From: Methylobacterium sp. J-076
GTDB taxonomy: Bacteria > Pseudomonadota > Alphaproteobacteria > Rhizobiales > Beijerinckiaceae
NCBI RefSeq assembly: GCF_022829405.1
Contig: NZ_JAKSXW010000133.1
Span: 124,001-188,000 of the forward strand
Direction: 5' to 3'
DNA: 64,000 nucleotides
The stretch's first letter is position 1; each line of letters opens with the position of its first letter. Positions 34,372 through 43,133 of this stretch are shown piece by piece. Position numbers and translations under genes: made by a program. The notes beneath the pieces were generated by a model. That model worked only from the letters and a program-made list of their open reading frames with translations. It was not told the DNA's origin and ran no database searches.

Positions 34372-37329
34372 ATGGCCAACAAGATGCTCATCGACGCGAT
34401 GCACCCGGAGGAGACCCGGGTCGTCACGGTCCAAGGGTCTAAGGTCGAGGAATTCGACTTCGAGGCCGCCAACCGCAGGCAGCTGCGCGGCAACATCTAC
34501 CTCGCCAAGGTCACGCGGGTGGAGCCCTCGCTCCAGGCCGCCTTCGTGGAATATGGCGGCAACCGCCACGGCTTCCTGGCCTTCAACGAGATCCACCCCG
34601 ACTACTACCAGATCCCCCTGGCCGACCGGCAGGCGCTGCTGGAGGAGGAGGCCCGCGAGGCCGAGGAATTCCGCGAGCGCGAGGAGCGCCGCCGCCGCTC
34701 GCCCCGCCGCTCCCGCGGTCGCCGGGCGGAGGCGAGGTCGCGCCGGGACGACACCGTGAGCACGGAGGACTCGGCCGGCGCCGGGGCCGCCGTCGAGGGC
34801 GAGGAGATCCTGTCCGCGGCGCTGCCCGACACCCTCGCCGACAACGCCGAGGCGGTGCGTGAGGAACTCGCCACCGAGGGTCACGCCGCCGAGGACGGCG
34901 CGTTCACGCCTGAGACGGCGGGCGAGCCCGTCGCCGCCTCCACCGAACTCGATTCCGAAGTGCCCGCCGAGGCCCGGATCGCCCTCACCGAGGAGCTGAC
35001 CTCGGCGGCTGAGCCGGAGGAATTGTCGGCCGACGCCGCGTCCGACGTCGCCGGGCAGCATGAGACCGACGAGGAACTCGACGCCGACGAGGACGACGAG
35101 TCCGAAGACGACGAGGACGAGGACGACGGCGAAGAGGACGAGGACGAAGAGGACGGCGACGAGGAGGACGAGGGCGAGGACGACTCCGACGATCCCGACG
35201 CCGAGCCGAAGATCGCCCAGATCGGCGGCAACGGCGATGCCCTGGCCGAGATCCCCGAGCGCCCCCGCGCGCCGCGCCGCCACTACAAGATCCAGGAGGT
35301 CATCAAGCGCCGCCAGATCATCCTCGTGCAGGTGGTCAAGGAGGAGCGCGGCACCAAGGGCGCGGCCCTCACCACCTATCTGTCGCTCGCCGGCCGCTAC
35401 TCCGTGCTGATGCCCAATACCGGGCGCGGCGGCGGCATCTCCCGCAAGATCACCTCGGCGGCCGACCGCAAGCGGCTCAAGGACGTCGTGGCCGACCTCG
35501 ACGTGCCGGGGGGGATGGGCGTCATCCTGCGCACGGCCGGCGCCTCGCGCTCGAAGCCCGAGATCGCCCGCGATTTCGAATACCTCATGCGCCTGTGGGA
35601 ATCGGTGCGGGAGCTGACCCTCACCTCCATCGCCCCGTCGCTGGTCTACGAGGAGGGGTCGCTCATCAAGCGGGCGATCCGCGACCTCTACAACAAGGAA
35701 CTCGATGAGGTCCTGGTGGCGGGCGAAGACGCCTACCGCGAGGCCAAGGACTTCATGCGGATGCTGATGCCCGACCAGGTGAAGGTCGTGAAGCCCTACC
35801 GCGACACCACCCCGGTCTTCGCCCGCTTCGGCGTCGAGGCCCAGCTCGACGCGATGTTCTCCACCCACGTCTCCCTGAAGTCGGGCGGCTACCTCGTCAT
35901 CAACCCGACCGAGGCCCTGGTCTCGATCGACGTGAACTCGGGCCGCGCCACCCGCGAGCACGACATCGAGGACACCGCCCTCAAGACGAACCTGGAGGCC
36001 GCCGAGGAGGTCGCCCGGCAGCTGCGCCTGCGCGACCTCGCGGGCCTGATCGTCATCGACTTCATCGACATGGAGGAGAAGCGCAACAACCGCGCCGTCG
36101 AGAAGAAGCTGAACGACTGCCTGAAGAGCGACCGCGCCCGCATCCAGGTCGGCCGGATCTCGCCCTTCGGCCTGATGGAGATGAGCCGCCAGCGCATCCG
36201 CACCGGCCTGCTCGAATCCTCCTCGATCCCCTGCCCGCATTGCGGCGGCTCGGGCTTCGTCCGGGCGACCTCGTCGGTGGCCCTGCACATCCTGCGCTCG
36301 ATCGAGGAGGCGCTGCTCAAGTCGGCGAGCCACAACCTGATCCTGCGCACCCGCACCGAGGTGGCGCTCTACATCCTCAACCAGAAGCGGGCGCACCTGC
36401 ACGAGATCGAGATGCGCTTCGGCGTGACGGTGACCATCGCCGCCGACGAGCGCCTGCCCGCCACCTCGGCCTTCCAGCTCGACCGGGGCGACCCCGCCCA
36501 GCGCGCCGAGGGCCCGGTGACCGGCGTGCGCGCCACGGCGATCTCCCCGACCACGGACTTCGAGGACGAGGCTGAGGACGAGACCGAGGAGCTGGAGGCC
36601 GTCGAGGCGCCGGAGGCCGACACCGCCGCCGTCGAGACCGCCGGGGACGAGACCCGCGAGGACGGCGAGGGCAAGCGCCGCCGCCGTCGCCGCCGCCGCC
36701 GGGGCGGTCGCCCCGAGGGTTCGGAGACCCGTGAGGCGGGCTCCGACGAGGGCGACGAGGAATCCGAGGACGAGACCACCGAGCCCACGGCCTCCGAAGG
36801 CGAGGACGAGGCGGGCGAGGCCGTCGAGGTCGCCGCCACGGAGGGTGAGGACGGCGCGAACGGCAATGGCGACAAGGGCCGCCGCCGCCGTCGCGGTCGC
36901 CGGGGCGGCCGCGGCCGCACCGAGCGCACCGGCCAGCGGGAGGACGAGGGACAGTCGGACGAGTCGTCCGCGGACGAGACCTCCGCCGACGAGGCCTCCG
37001 CCGACGAGGTGATGACGGTCGAGGCCACGGCGACCGAGGTCCCGGACCACGGGGAGACTGCCGTGCACTTCGCCTCCGAGGAGCCGGTCTCGGCCGAGAC
37101 CCTCGAAGCCGTCGAGGCCGAGCCGATGCTGACCCGCCCCGTCGAGCCCACCGCCGAGCAGCCGGTGACCGCGGAAGAGGTGGCGCAGGCCGCCGAACCC
37201 GCCGAGCCCGCCCCCGTCGAGCGGCCGGCCGAGCCCGTCGCCGTCGTCCTGACGCCGCCCTCCGATCCGAGCCGTCCGAAGCGGGCCGGCTGGTGGTCGC
37301 GGACCAAGGCCGCCCTGACCGGCGAGTAA
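34372..37329 (+). CDS. rne: ribonuclease E
   Basis: RNase E is the main endoribonuclease of mRNA turnover and rRNA/tRNA processing. The 985 residues begin MANKMLIDAMHPEETRV. The S1 domain is interrupted by an insertion at about residues 90-300, Arg-rich then extremely acidic (Asp/Glu run 233-278), and resumes at HYKIQEVIKRRQ to YLSLAGRYSVLMPN. Catalytic Asp segments VSIDVNSGR and VIDFIDM and the zinc-link CPHCGGSGF are present. The C-terminal tail has two Arg-rich blocks ([27 protein letters not shown]) for RNA or partner binding in acidic, disordered surroundings. Such insertions are known in alphaproteobacterial RNase E. Confidence 0.95.
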   Translation: MANKMLIDAMHPEETRVVTVQGSKVEEFDFEAANRRQLRGNIYLAKVTRVEPSLQAAFVEYGGNRHGFLAFNEIHPDYYQIPLADRQALLEEEAREAEEFREREERRRRSPRRSRGRRAEARSRRDDTVSTEDSAGAGAAVEGEEILSAALPDTLADNAEAVREELATEGHAAEDGAFTPETAGEPVAASTELDSEVPAEARIALTEELTSAAEPEELSADAASDVAGQHETDEELDADEDDESEDDEDEDDGEEDEDEEDGDEEDEGEDDSDDPDAEPKIAQIGGNGDALAEIPERPRAPRRHYKIQEVIKRRQIILVQVVKEERGTKGAALTTYLSLAGRYSVLMPNTGRGGGISRKITSAADRKRLKDVVADLDVPGGMGVILRTAGASRSKPEIARDFEYLMRLWESVRELTLTSIAPSLVYEEGSLIKRAIRDLYNKELDEVLVAGEDAYREAKDFMRMLMPDQVKVVKPYRDTTPVFARFGVEAQLDAMFSTHVSLKSGGYLVINPTEALVSIDVNSGRATREHDIEDTALKTNLEAAEEVARQLRLRDLAGLIVIDFIDMEEKRNNRAVEKKLNDCLKSDRARIQVGRISPFGLMEMSRQRIRTGLLESSSIPCPHCGGSGFVRATSSVALHILRSIEEALLKSASHNLILRTRTEVALYILNQKRAHLHEIEMRFGVTVTIAADERLPATSAFQLDRGDPAQRAEGPVTGVRATAISPTTDFEDEAEDETEELEAVEAPEADTAAVETAGDETREDGEGKRRRRRRRRRGGRPEGSETREAGSDEGDEESEDETTEPTASEGEDEAGEAVEVAATEGEDGANGNGDKGRRRRRGRRGGRGRTERTGQREDEGQSDESSADETSADEASADEVMTVEATATEVPDHGETAVHFASEEPVSAETLEAVEAEPMLTRPVEPTAEQPVTAEEVAQAAEPAEPAPVERPAEPVAVVLTPPSDPSRPKRAGWWSRTKAALTGE

Positions 37330-37504
37330 TCACCCGGCCGCCGGAGGCACAGTCCGCCTCCGGTGGCGATCCCGGGGAAAAGAACGAAGACCCATCACCG
37401 CACGGTAGCCGCGGAAGTGGGGTAACAACCTGTGCGTGGACGGTTTGTTTAAGGATGTCGGCCAGAATCGGGGCCGCGTACCCGAAACACTGCCGAGCCG
37501 CCGG

Positions 37505-38722
37505 ATGTTCAGCCTTTCCAAGAAGAAGCCGATGGCGAACGCGGCCCCCACCGTCGCTCCGGTGGCCGCGGTCGCCGAGCCGGCCATCACGCTCGTCCCC
37601 CCCGCCCCTTTGATCGACCACGAGGTCTTCGCTCTCCCCGGCCGCCTCTCGGCGGCGGCCTCCGAGGCCGGCACGTCCCTCGGCTGGATGGCCTACGATG
37701 CCACGGGCACGGCCGAGCAGGCCCGGCTGATGGCGGCGGCGACGGAAGAGCTGGCGGCGACGACCCGCGAGATCGCCTCGCGCTCGTCGGACGTCTCCGG
37801 CGGCGCCGAGGCGGCGAGCACCGGCATCGCCGCCTGCGCCGAGGACATCCACCGGGCCTCCGACGGGATGCGCCAGATCGAGGGCGGCACCGACGAGATC
37901 GGCCGGCGCCTCGATGGCTTCTCGCAGGCCGCCGCCCGCATCGAGGAGATGGCCGGCGCCATCGCGGCCATCTCCGGGCAGACCAATCTCCTCGCCCTCA
38001 ACGCGACCATCGAGGCCGCCCGTGCCGGCGCGGCGGGGCGGGGTTTCGCCGTGGTCGCCGCCGAGGTGAAGGCCCTGTCGGCCCAGACCGCCCGGGCGAC
38101 GGACGAGATCCACCAGCGCATCAAGCACCTGCGCGACGAGATGTCCGCCATGCGGGAGGCCGTGAGCCAGAGCCGCGAGGCGGTGAAGACCGGTGCCCAG
38201 GCCATGGCCCGGGCCAGCGACCGCGTCGGGACGGAGAGCGGCAAGGTCGCCACCGTGGCGGCCGAGATGCGGGCCGCCTCCGGCCTCCTCGACCAGCAGA
38301 TCCAAGCCACGAGCGAGATCGCCGACAGCGTCGGGCGGGTCGCCGCCGGGGCCGACAAGGCGCGGCAGGAGATCAGCGATGCCATCGACCGGATCGACCG
38401 GATCGAGACCCTGAGCCAGACGCTCCTCGACCGCCAGGGCGGCGACGCCCGGGAGCATCGCCTCGCCCGCCTGCCGGCGGATTGCGCCGCCTGGCGCCGC
38501 CGCCTCGCGGCGGTGCTGGTCGGGATGCGGGCCGCCGACCTCGACCAGGGCGAGGTCGCCCCGCACCCGGCCCTCCCCGCCCCCGTGGAAGCCGCCCTCG
38601 CCAAGGCGCGGGGCGACTGCCGGGCGATGCTGGGCCACATCCAGGCGTCCCGCTGGAACGAGGCCACGGCCGCCTTCCAGGCCTTCGAGGGCGCCATCGC
38701 CGAGGCCCAGGCCGCGGCCTGA
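37505..38722 (+). CDS. soluble methyl-accepting chemotaxis-type receptor
   Basis: This is a cytoplasmic chemoreceptor-like protein, about 405 residues, with no membrane helix. The MCP signaling tip is recognisable: [33 protein letters not shown], present at about residues 155-187 (tip [17 protein letters not shown]). Long coiled-coil regions flank it. The C-terminal ~90 residues contain [14 protein letters not shown], which vaguely resembles a CZB zinc-binding domain with Cys instead of the first His. The start is uncertain: MFSLSKKKP at 37505 looks like a native N-terminus, but a GTG at 37436 with GGAAG upstream is also possible. Confidence 0.85.
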   Translation: MFSLSKKKPMANAAPTVAPVAAVAEPAITLVPPAPLIDHEVFALPGRLSAAASEAGTSLGWMAYDATGTAEQARLMAAATEELAATTREIASRSSDVSGGAEAASTGIAACAEDIHRASDGMRQIEGGTDEIGRRLDGFSQAAARIEEMAGAIAAISGQTNLLALNATIEAARAGAAGRGFAVVAAEVKALSAQTARATDEIHQRIKHLRDEMSAMREAVSQSREAVKTGAQAMARASDRVGTESGKVATVAAEMRAASGLLDQQIQATSEIADSVGRVAAGADKARQEISDAIDRIDRIETLSQTLLDRQGGDAREHRLARLPADCAAWRRRLAAVLVGMRAADLDQGEVAPHPALPAPVEAALAKARGDCRAMLGHIQASRWNEATAAFQAFEGAIAEAQAAA

Positions 38723-38782
38723 GCCTCCCCCTCCCGCGCGGGGGGCCGCACGGGCGGCTCCCCGCCATCACGGGGCGGCGTC

Positions 38783-41700
38783 TCAGGCGGCCTTGGCGTC
38801 CTCGGGCGGCAGGTAATCCTCCACCGGCTGCGCCGCGCCCCCGCGCAGGAGCGTGTAGAGGAACGGCACCAGCAGCAGGGTGGCGGGCGTCGCGAAGGCG
38901 ATGCCGCCCATGACCGCCCGGGCCAGCGCCGCGTTCTGCTCGCCGCCCTCCCCCGAGCCCAGGGCCATCGGGATCAGCCCCAGGAACATCGCCGAGGCGG
39001 TCATCAGCACCGGCCGCAGGCGCGTCTCCCCCGCCGCGATGGCGGCCTCGGCCGCGCTGCAGCCGGTGGCCTCCCGGTGCTCCTTGGCGAAGGTGACGAG
39101 CAGGATCGAGTTCGCCGAGGCGATGCCCACCGACATGATCGCCCCGAAGATCGAGGGGATCGAGAAGGTGGTGCCCGTCACGAACAGGCCGGCGGTGATG
39201 CCGCAGAAGGCGATGGGCAGCGCCGCGATCACCACGAAGGGGTCGCCCCAGCTCTGGTAGTTCACCGCCATCAGCAGGTAGACGGCGATCAGCGCGATCG
39301 CGAGGCCGATGCCCAGGCGCAGGAAGGCCGAGCGCATGTTCTCGATCTGCCCGCGGACGGTGATCTTGTCCGGGGCCTCGAGGTTCTTCTGCTCGTCCTG
39401 CACGATCGCGTCGATCTCCCGGGCGACCGAACCGAGGTCGCGGTCCTGCACGGAGGCGAAGACGTCGAAGGTCGGCTGGATGTTGACGTGGTTGATCACC
39501 GTCTGCGTCGGCACCCGGCGCATGTCGGCGACGCTCGACAGCAGGGTCAGCACCCCCGGCCCGGAGCCCGGCGTGGCGGCGGCCCGCACGAAGAGCGGCG
39601 TGTTGCGCAGGTCGGTGAGGGAGGCGTTGCGGTATTCCGGCGTCTGCACCCAGAGCTGGTAGGGGATGCCGGTCTTGGGGTCCGGCCAGAAGTTCGGCGT
39701 GACCTGATAGCTGCCCGACAGGGAGATGTTCATGTTCTGCGCCACCGACTGCTCGGTGAGCCCGAGTTCGGAGGCGAGCCGCCGGTCCACGTCCACGTAG
39801 AATTGCGGGACGTTGACGATCTGCTGGAGATGCACGTCCACGAGGCCCTTCGTCTCGCGCAGGCGGCGGACGATGCTCTGGGCGACCTCCAGGTCCTTCT
39901 CCCTGTGGCGGCCGGAGACCTGCACGTCGATCGGCGTGATGACGCCGAAGTTCAGGATCTGCGTGATGATGTCCGCCGGCTGGAAATAGGCGATCAGGTC
40001 GGGGAAGCGCTGCATCAGCACCTCGCGCAGGCGCTTCTTGTAGCCCGCCACCGACCCGTGCCCCTCCTTGAGGCTGATCAGCATCTGGCCGTCGTTGTAG
40101 GAAACGAAGGAGCCGTCCGAGAAGGCGAAGTTGTAGTTGATCGACGGCACGCCGATGTTGTCGAGGATCTGCTCGATCTCACCCTCGGGGATCACCTCCC
40201 GCACCACGTCCTCGACCTGGGCGAAGACCTGCTGGGTCGTCTCGATGCGCAGGCCGGCGCGGGCGCGCAGGTGCATCGTCATCTGGCTCGATTCGATCTC
40301 GGGGAAGTAGTCCTGCCCCGTGAACAGGAACAGCGTGCCGCCCAGCGCCAGCACGCCGGCGGTGACGGCGACGGTGACGAACCGGTGGCGCAGGGCGGCG
40401 TGCAGCAGCCCGACATAGCCCCGGTGGAAGCGGGTGAACCGCCGCTCGAAGCCCCGGTGGAACGCGCCCGCGAGCCTCAGGAGCGGCGCCGCCACCGTGC
40501 CGAAGGCCCGGCCGATCCGCGTGCCGCGCCGGGGCTCGCCCTCCTGCGGCCGGTCCTTGGCGTGCTTCTGCGCGTATTCCGGCGCCACGATCACGTCGAT
40601 CAGCAGGGGCACCAGGGTCCGCGACAGCAGGTAGGAGGTCAGCATCGCGAACACGACCGCGAGCGCCTGCGGGGTGAACAGGTATTTCGGCGTGTCGGTG
40701 AGGGCGAAGACCGCGGTGAAGGCGGCGCAGATCGACAGCGTCGAGATCAGGGCCGGCTTGGCGATGCCCGCCGCCCCGTGGACGACGCTCTCCCGGAACT
40801 CCTCGCCCTCCTCGAACAGCCGGTAGGTGTTCTCGATGGCCACCGTGGCGTCGTCCACGAGGATACCCACCGCCAGGGCGAGGCCGCCGAGCGTCATCAC
40901 GTTGATGGTCTCGCCCAACGCCGCCAGCACCGCGAGCGAGGTCATCACGCAGAGCGGGATCGAGATCAGCACCACCACCGTGGAGCGCCAGGAGCCGAGG
41001 AACAGCAGGATCGCGAGGCCGGTGAGCGCGGCGGCGGTGGCCGCCTCGTGCAGGACGCCCTCGATGGCGTTCGACACGAAGATCGACTGGTCGAACAGCA
41101 GCTTGATGTTCATGCCCTCGGGGGCGGCGGCGTGGATCGTCGGCATCGCCGCCTTGACGTTGTCGACGACGCTCAGCGTCGAGGCGTTGCCGTTCTTGAT
41201 GACCTGCATCAGCACGGCCTGGCTGCCGTCGGCGCGGACCACGTTGATCTGCGGCGGCCCGCCGTCGCGCACGTAGGCCACGTCCCGCACCAGCACCGGC
41301 TGGCCGGCGACGATCTTGATCGGGGCGAGGTTCAGGGTCTCGATCGAGGGAGGGGTGGCGTTGAGCTGGATCGGGTATTGCTGCTCGCCGATCTTGGCGA
41401 GGCCGGAGGGCACCGTCAGGTTCTGCGCCGTCATGGCGTTGGTGACGTCGAGCGGCGTCAGGCCGAGGGCCTGGAGGGCGTCGAGGTCGAGGTCGACCAT
41501 GATCTGCCGCGGCGCCCCGCCGAACGGCGCGGGCAGGGTCGAGCCCGGCACCTGCGCCAGCGTCTGGCGGATGCGGTACTGGGCGTAGTCGTAGATCTCG
41601 TTGAGGCTCTGGCGCGCCGAGGACAGGGCGAGCTGGATCACCGGCACGGAGGAGGCCGAGTAGCGCACGATCACCGGGGGCTGGATGCCCGGGGGCATCG

Positions 41701-42055
41701 CCGCGCGGATCGAGTTGGTGGAGGACACGACCTGCGCGATGGCGAGGTCGATGCTGACGCTGGGGTCGAAGTAGATCCGCTGGACCGCCGTGCCCTGGAG
41801 CGTGGTCGATTCCATCCGGCGGATGTTGTTGACGTTGTTGGAGATGCCGAACTCGGCATAGGTGGTGACGCGGGTCTCCATCTCCGGCGTGGACAGCCCG
41901 GTATAGGTCCAGACCACCACGACGACGGGGATGTTGACGACGGGCAGCACGTCCTTGGGCGTGACGACGATGGCGCCCAGGCCGCCGAGCATCATCAGCA
42001 CCGCCAGCACGTAGGTCGTGATGCGGAACTTCAGGGCATAGAGGACGAGGCCCAT
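38783..42055 (-). CDS. RND-family (HAE1/AcrB-type) efflux permease
   Basis: This is a proton-driven inner-membrane exporter of 1090 residues, typical for the family. Motif GGLALAVGILVDDATVAIENTYR (in part: LAVGILVDDATVAIEN) carries the two essential Asp residues of helix 4, and the second-half counterpart is SIFGAIMSVGIASANSILL. Two large periplasmic loops flank them. No membrane-fusion protein or outer-membrane gene is adjacent, so its partners must be encoded elsewhere. Substrates (drugs, solvents or metabolites) cannot be read from sequence. Confidence 0.92.
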   Translation of the reverse strand: MGLVLYALKFRITTYVLAVLMMLGGLGAIVVTPKDVLPVVNIPVVVVVWTYTGLSTPEMETRVTTYAEFGISNNVNNIRRMESTTLQGTAVQRIYFDPSVSIDLAIAQVVSSTNSIRAAMPPGIQPPVIVRYSASSVPVIQLALSSARQSLNEIYDYAQYRIRQTLAQVPGSTLPAPFGGAPRQIMVDLDLDALQALGLTPLDVTNAMTAQNLTVPSGLAKIGEQQYPIQLNATPPSIETLNLAPIKIVAGQPVLVRDVAYVRDGGPPQINVVRADGSQAVLMQVIKNGNASTLSVVDNVKAAMPTIHAAAPEGMNIKLLFDQSIFVSNAIEGVLHEAATAAALTGLAILLFLGSWRSTVVVLISIPLCVMTSLAVLAALGETINVMTLGGLALAVGILVDDATVAIENTYRLFEEGEEFRESVVHGAAGIAKPALISTLSICAAFTAVFALTDTPKYLFTPQALAVVFAMLTSYLLSRTLVPLLIDVIVAPEYAQKHAKDRPQEGEPRRGTRIGRAFGTVAAPLLRLAGAFHRGFERRFTRFHRGYVGLLHAALRHRFVTVAVTAGVLALGGTLFLFTGQDYFPEIESSQMTMHLRARAGLRIETTQQVFAQVEDVVREVIPEGEIEQILDNIGVPSINYNFAFSDGSFVSYNDGQMLISLKEGHGSVAGYKKRLREVLMQRFPDLIAYFQPADIITQILNFGVITPIDVQVSGRHREKDLEVAQSIVRRLRETKGLVDVHLQQIVNVPQFYVDVDRRLASELGLTEQSVAQNMNISLSGSYQVTPNFWPDPKTGIPYQLWVQTPEYRNASLTDLRNTPLFVRAAATPGSGPGVLTLLSSVADMRRVPTQTVINHVNIQPTFDVFASVQDRDLGSVAREIDAIVQDEQKNLEAPDKITVRGQIENMRSAFLRLGIGLAIALIAVYLLMAVNYQSWGDPFVVIAALPIAFCGITAGLFVTGTTFSIPSIFGAIMSVGIASANSILLVTFAKEHREATGCSAAEAAIAAGETRLRPVLMTASAMFLGLIPMALGSGEGGEQNAALARAVMGGIAFATPATLLLVPFLYTLLRGGAAQPVEDYLPPEDAKAA

Positions 42056-42184
42056 GCGATCTCCCGGCCCGCGACCCGATCCGATGCGACGGCCACGAGG
42101 ATTGTCCTAGCGCGCCCGCATCCGCAAGGATCGGACGCGCGTTGCCGCAGGCCGGATTAAGTTGTTTCCCACGGAAACACTGTC

Positions 42185-42240
42185 GTCATCGCGGGCGGGG
42201 TGAAGGAATCGAGGGACGCGCCGCGTTCTGAGTGTCCGGC
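42185..42240. repeat. partial family A repeat
   Basis: It starts CGTCATCGCGGGCGGGGTGA and continues GAATCGAGGGACGCGCC, matching the left half of the complete copy 30 bp to the right, but lacks a clear right arm. Confidence 0.55.
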
Positions 42241-42272
42241 CGGGAAGTCTGGGCGGCCCCTTGATCTTGCAC

Positions 42273-42362
42273 CGTCATTGCGAGGAACGATGCAATCCAG
42301 GGACGCGCCACGCTCGGAAACGGCCCTCCCGCCCCGGGATTGCTTCGTTCCTCGCAATGACG
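42273..42362. repeat. complete family A palindrome (best copy)
   Basis: Bases 42273-42298 and 42337-42362 are reverse complements at 25 of 26 positions, separated by 38 bp. The arms start CGTCATTGCGAGGAACGA. This is the clearest example of the family and can serve as its reference. Confidence 0.85.
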
Positions 42363-42392
42363 GGTGGGGGCTGAACGCGACGACGAGGGCGC

Positions 42393-42827
42393 TCAGCGCA
42401 GCAGCGCCGACTTCTCGACTTCCAGCGCATTCGCGATCTCGTCCAGGGCGGTGTGCTCCACCGCGCTGATGCCGCCGAAATCGGCGACGTCGGCGGCGAT
42501 CAGGAACACGTCCTGCCGCTGCTCGACGGGCCGCTCGGCGATGGCCGAGGCGGCGCGCAGGTTCTCGATGCGGCCCGCGCGGCTCTTGGCGCGGGTGATG
42601 GCCTCGTACAGCTCCTGCTCCACCCGCAGGGTGTCGTAGGACTTCTCGAGGATCGGGTTGGCGCGGATGCCGACGATGGCCGCCTCCACCTCCTCCTCCG
42701 CCACATCCCCGTCCGCCACGATCACGTTGGCCGCCGCCGAGACCGCCGCCTGCAGGAACAGGGCGTCGCCGGCATACGACATGATGGTCCGGCCGAAACG
42801 GAGGATCGCGTCCTGAAAAATGCTCAT
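42393..42827 (-). CDS. TerB-family (tellurite resistance-type) protein
   Basis: This 144-residue, all-helical protein is of the TerB type, with AVSAAANVIVADGDVAEEEVEA (AANVIVADGDVAEEEVE) as the acidic metal-binding helix pair and a second AADVADFGGISAVEH segment. TerB proteins are found in stress and tellurite-resistance contexts and bind metal ions, but the function is unclear. It starts behind GGGAGAG. It is the next gene after ybdD on the same strand, with an 80-bp gap. Confidence 0.85.
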   Translation of the reverse strand: MSIFQDAILRFGRTIMSYAGDALFLQAAVSAAANVIVADGDVAEEEVEAAIVGIRANPILEKSYDTLRVEQELYEAITRAKSRAGRIENLRAASAIAERPVEQRQDVFLIAADVADFGGISAVEHTALDEIANALEVEKSALLR

Positions 42828-42908
42828 GCCACTCTCCCGTCAGATCAAGATGGCGGGAAAAGGGCCGGCCGAGTCAAGACGTGGCCCCGTGCGCACGAAC
42901 CGCCCGGA

Positions 42909-43130
42909 TCAGCAGCAGCGGAAGCCCGAGGTGTTGCCGACGCCGAAGCGGGCGTTCTCCCGGTTGCGGAAGAACTCCGTCTCGGTCATCGGCTCCCGGT
43001 CGGGGTGGGTGCGGCGGATGTGCTCGGCGTAGGCGCCGTAATCCCCCTGCCCCACCATCAGCCGGGCGCCGTCGCAGACGCATTTCGTCAGCGTCCGCAT
43101 CTGGTCGCGAAACCCCCGCGTCGATGCCAT
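42909..43130 (-). CDS. YbdD/YjiX-family small protein, CstA partner
   Basis: This 73-residue protein of the YbdD/YjiX family (DUF466) accompanies CstA/BtsT-type transporters and is needed for their activity in E. coli. DYGAYAEHIRRTHPDREPMT and FFRNRENARFG match the family, and the C-terminal RCC is conserved, suggesting a metal or redox role. It begins 3 bp after the cstA stop, so the two are coupled. Confidence 0.9.
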   Translation of the reverse strand: MASTRGFRDQMRTLTKCVCDGARLMVGQGDYGAYAEHIRRTHPDREPMTETEFFRNRENARFGVGNTSGFRCC

Positions 43131-43133
43131 GGC

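Larger units (their letters stand above)
42056..42392. other. 337-bp intergenic spacer with two family A repeats
   Basis: The gap lies between the TerB gene end and the RND gene start. It contains an incomplete family A copy (42185-42240) and a complete one (42273-42362). The RND promoter should lie near its left end (42070-42170); no clear motif was seen. Confidence 0.65.

Noticed and set aside
34740-35230. Low-complexity GAC/GAG region as a microsatellite
   Set aside because: It encodes the acidic insertion of RNase E in frame and needs no separate element.
39077-42160. A 1027-codon plus-strand open frame opposite the RND pump
   Set aside because: His/Arg/Asp-rich antisense translation; the minus strand has intact RND motifs.
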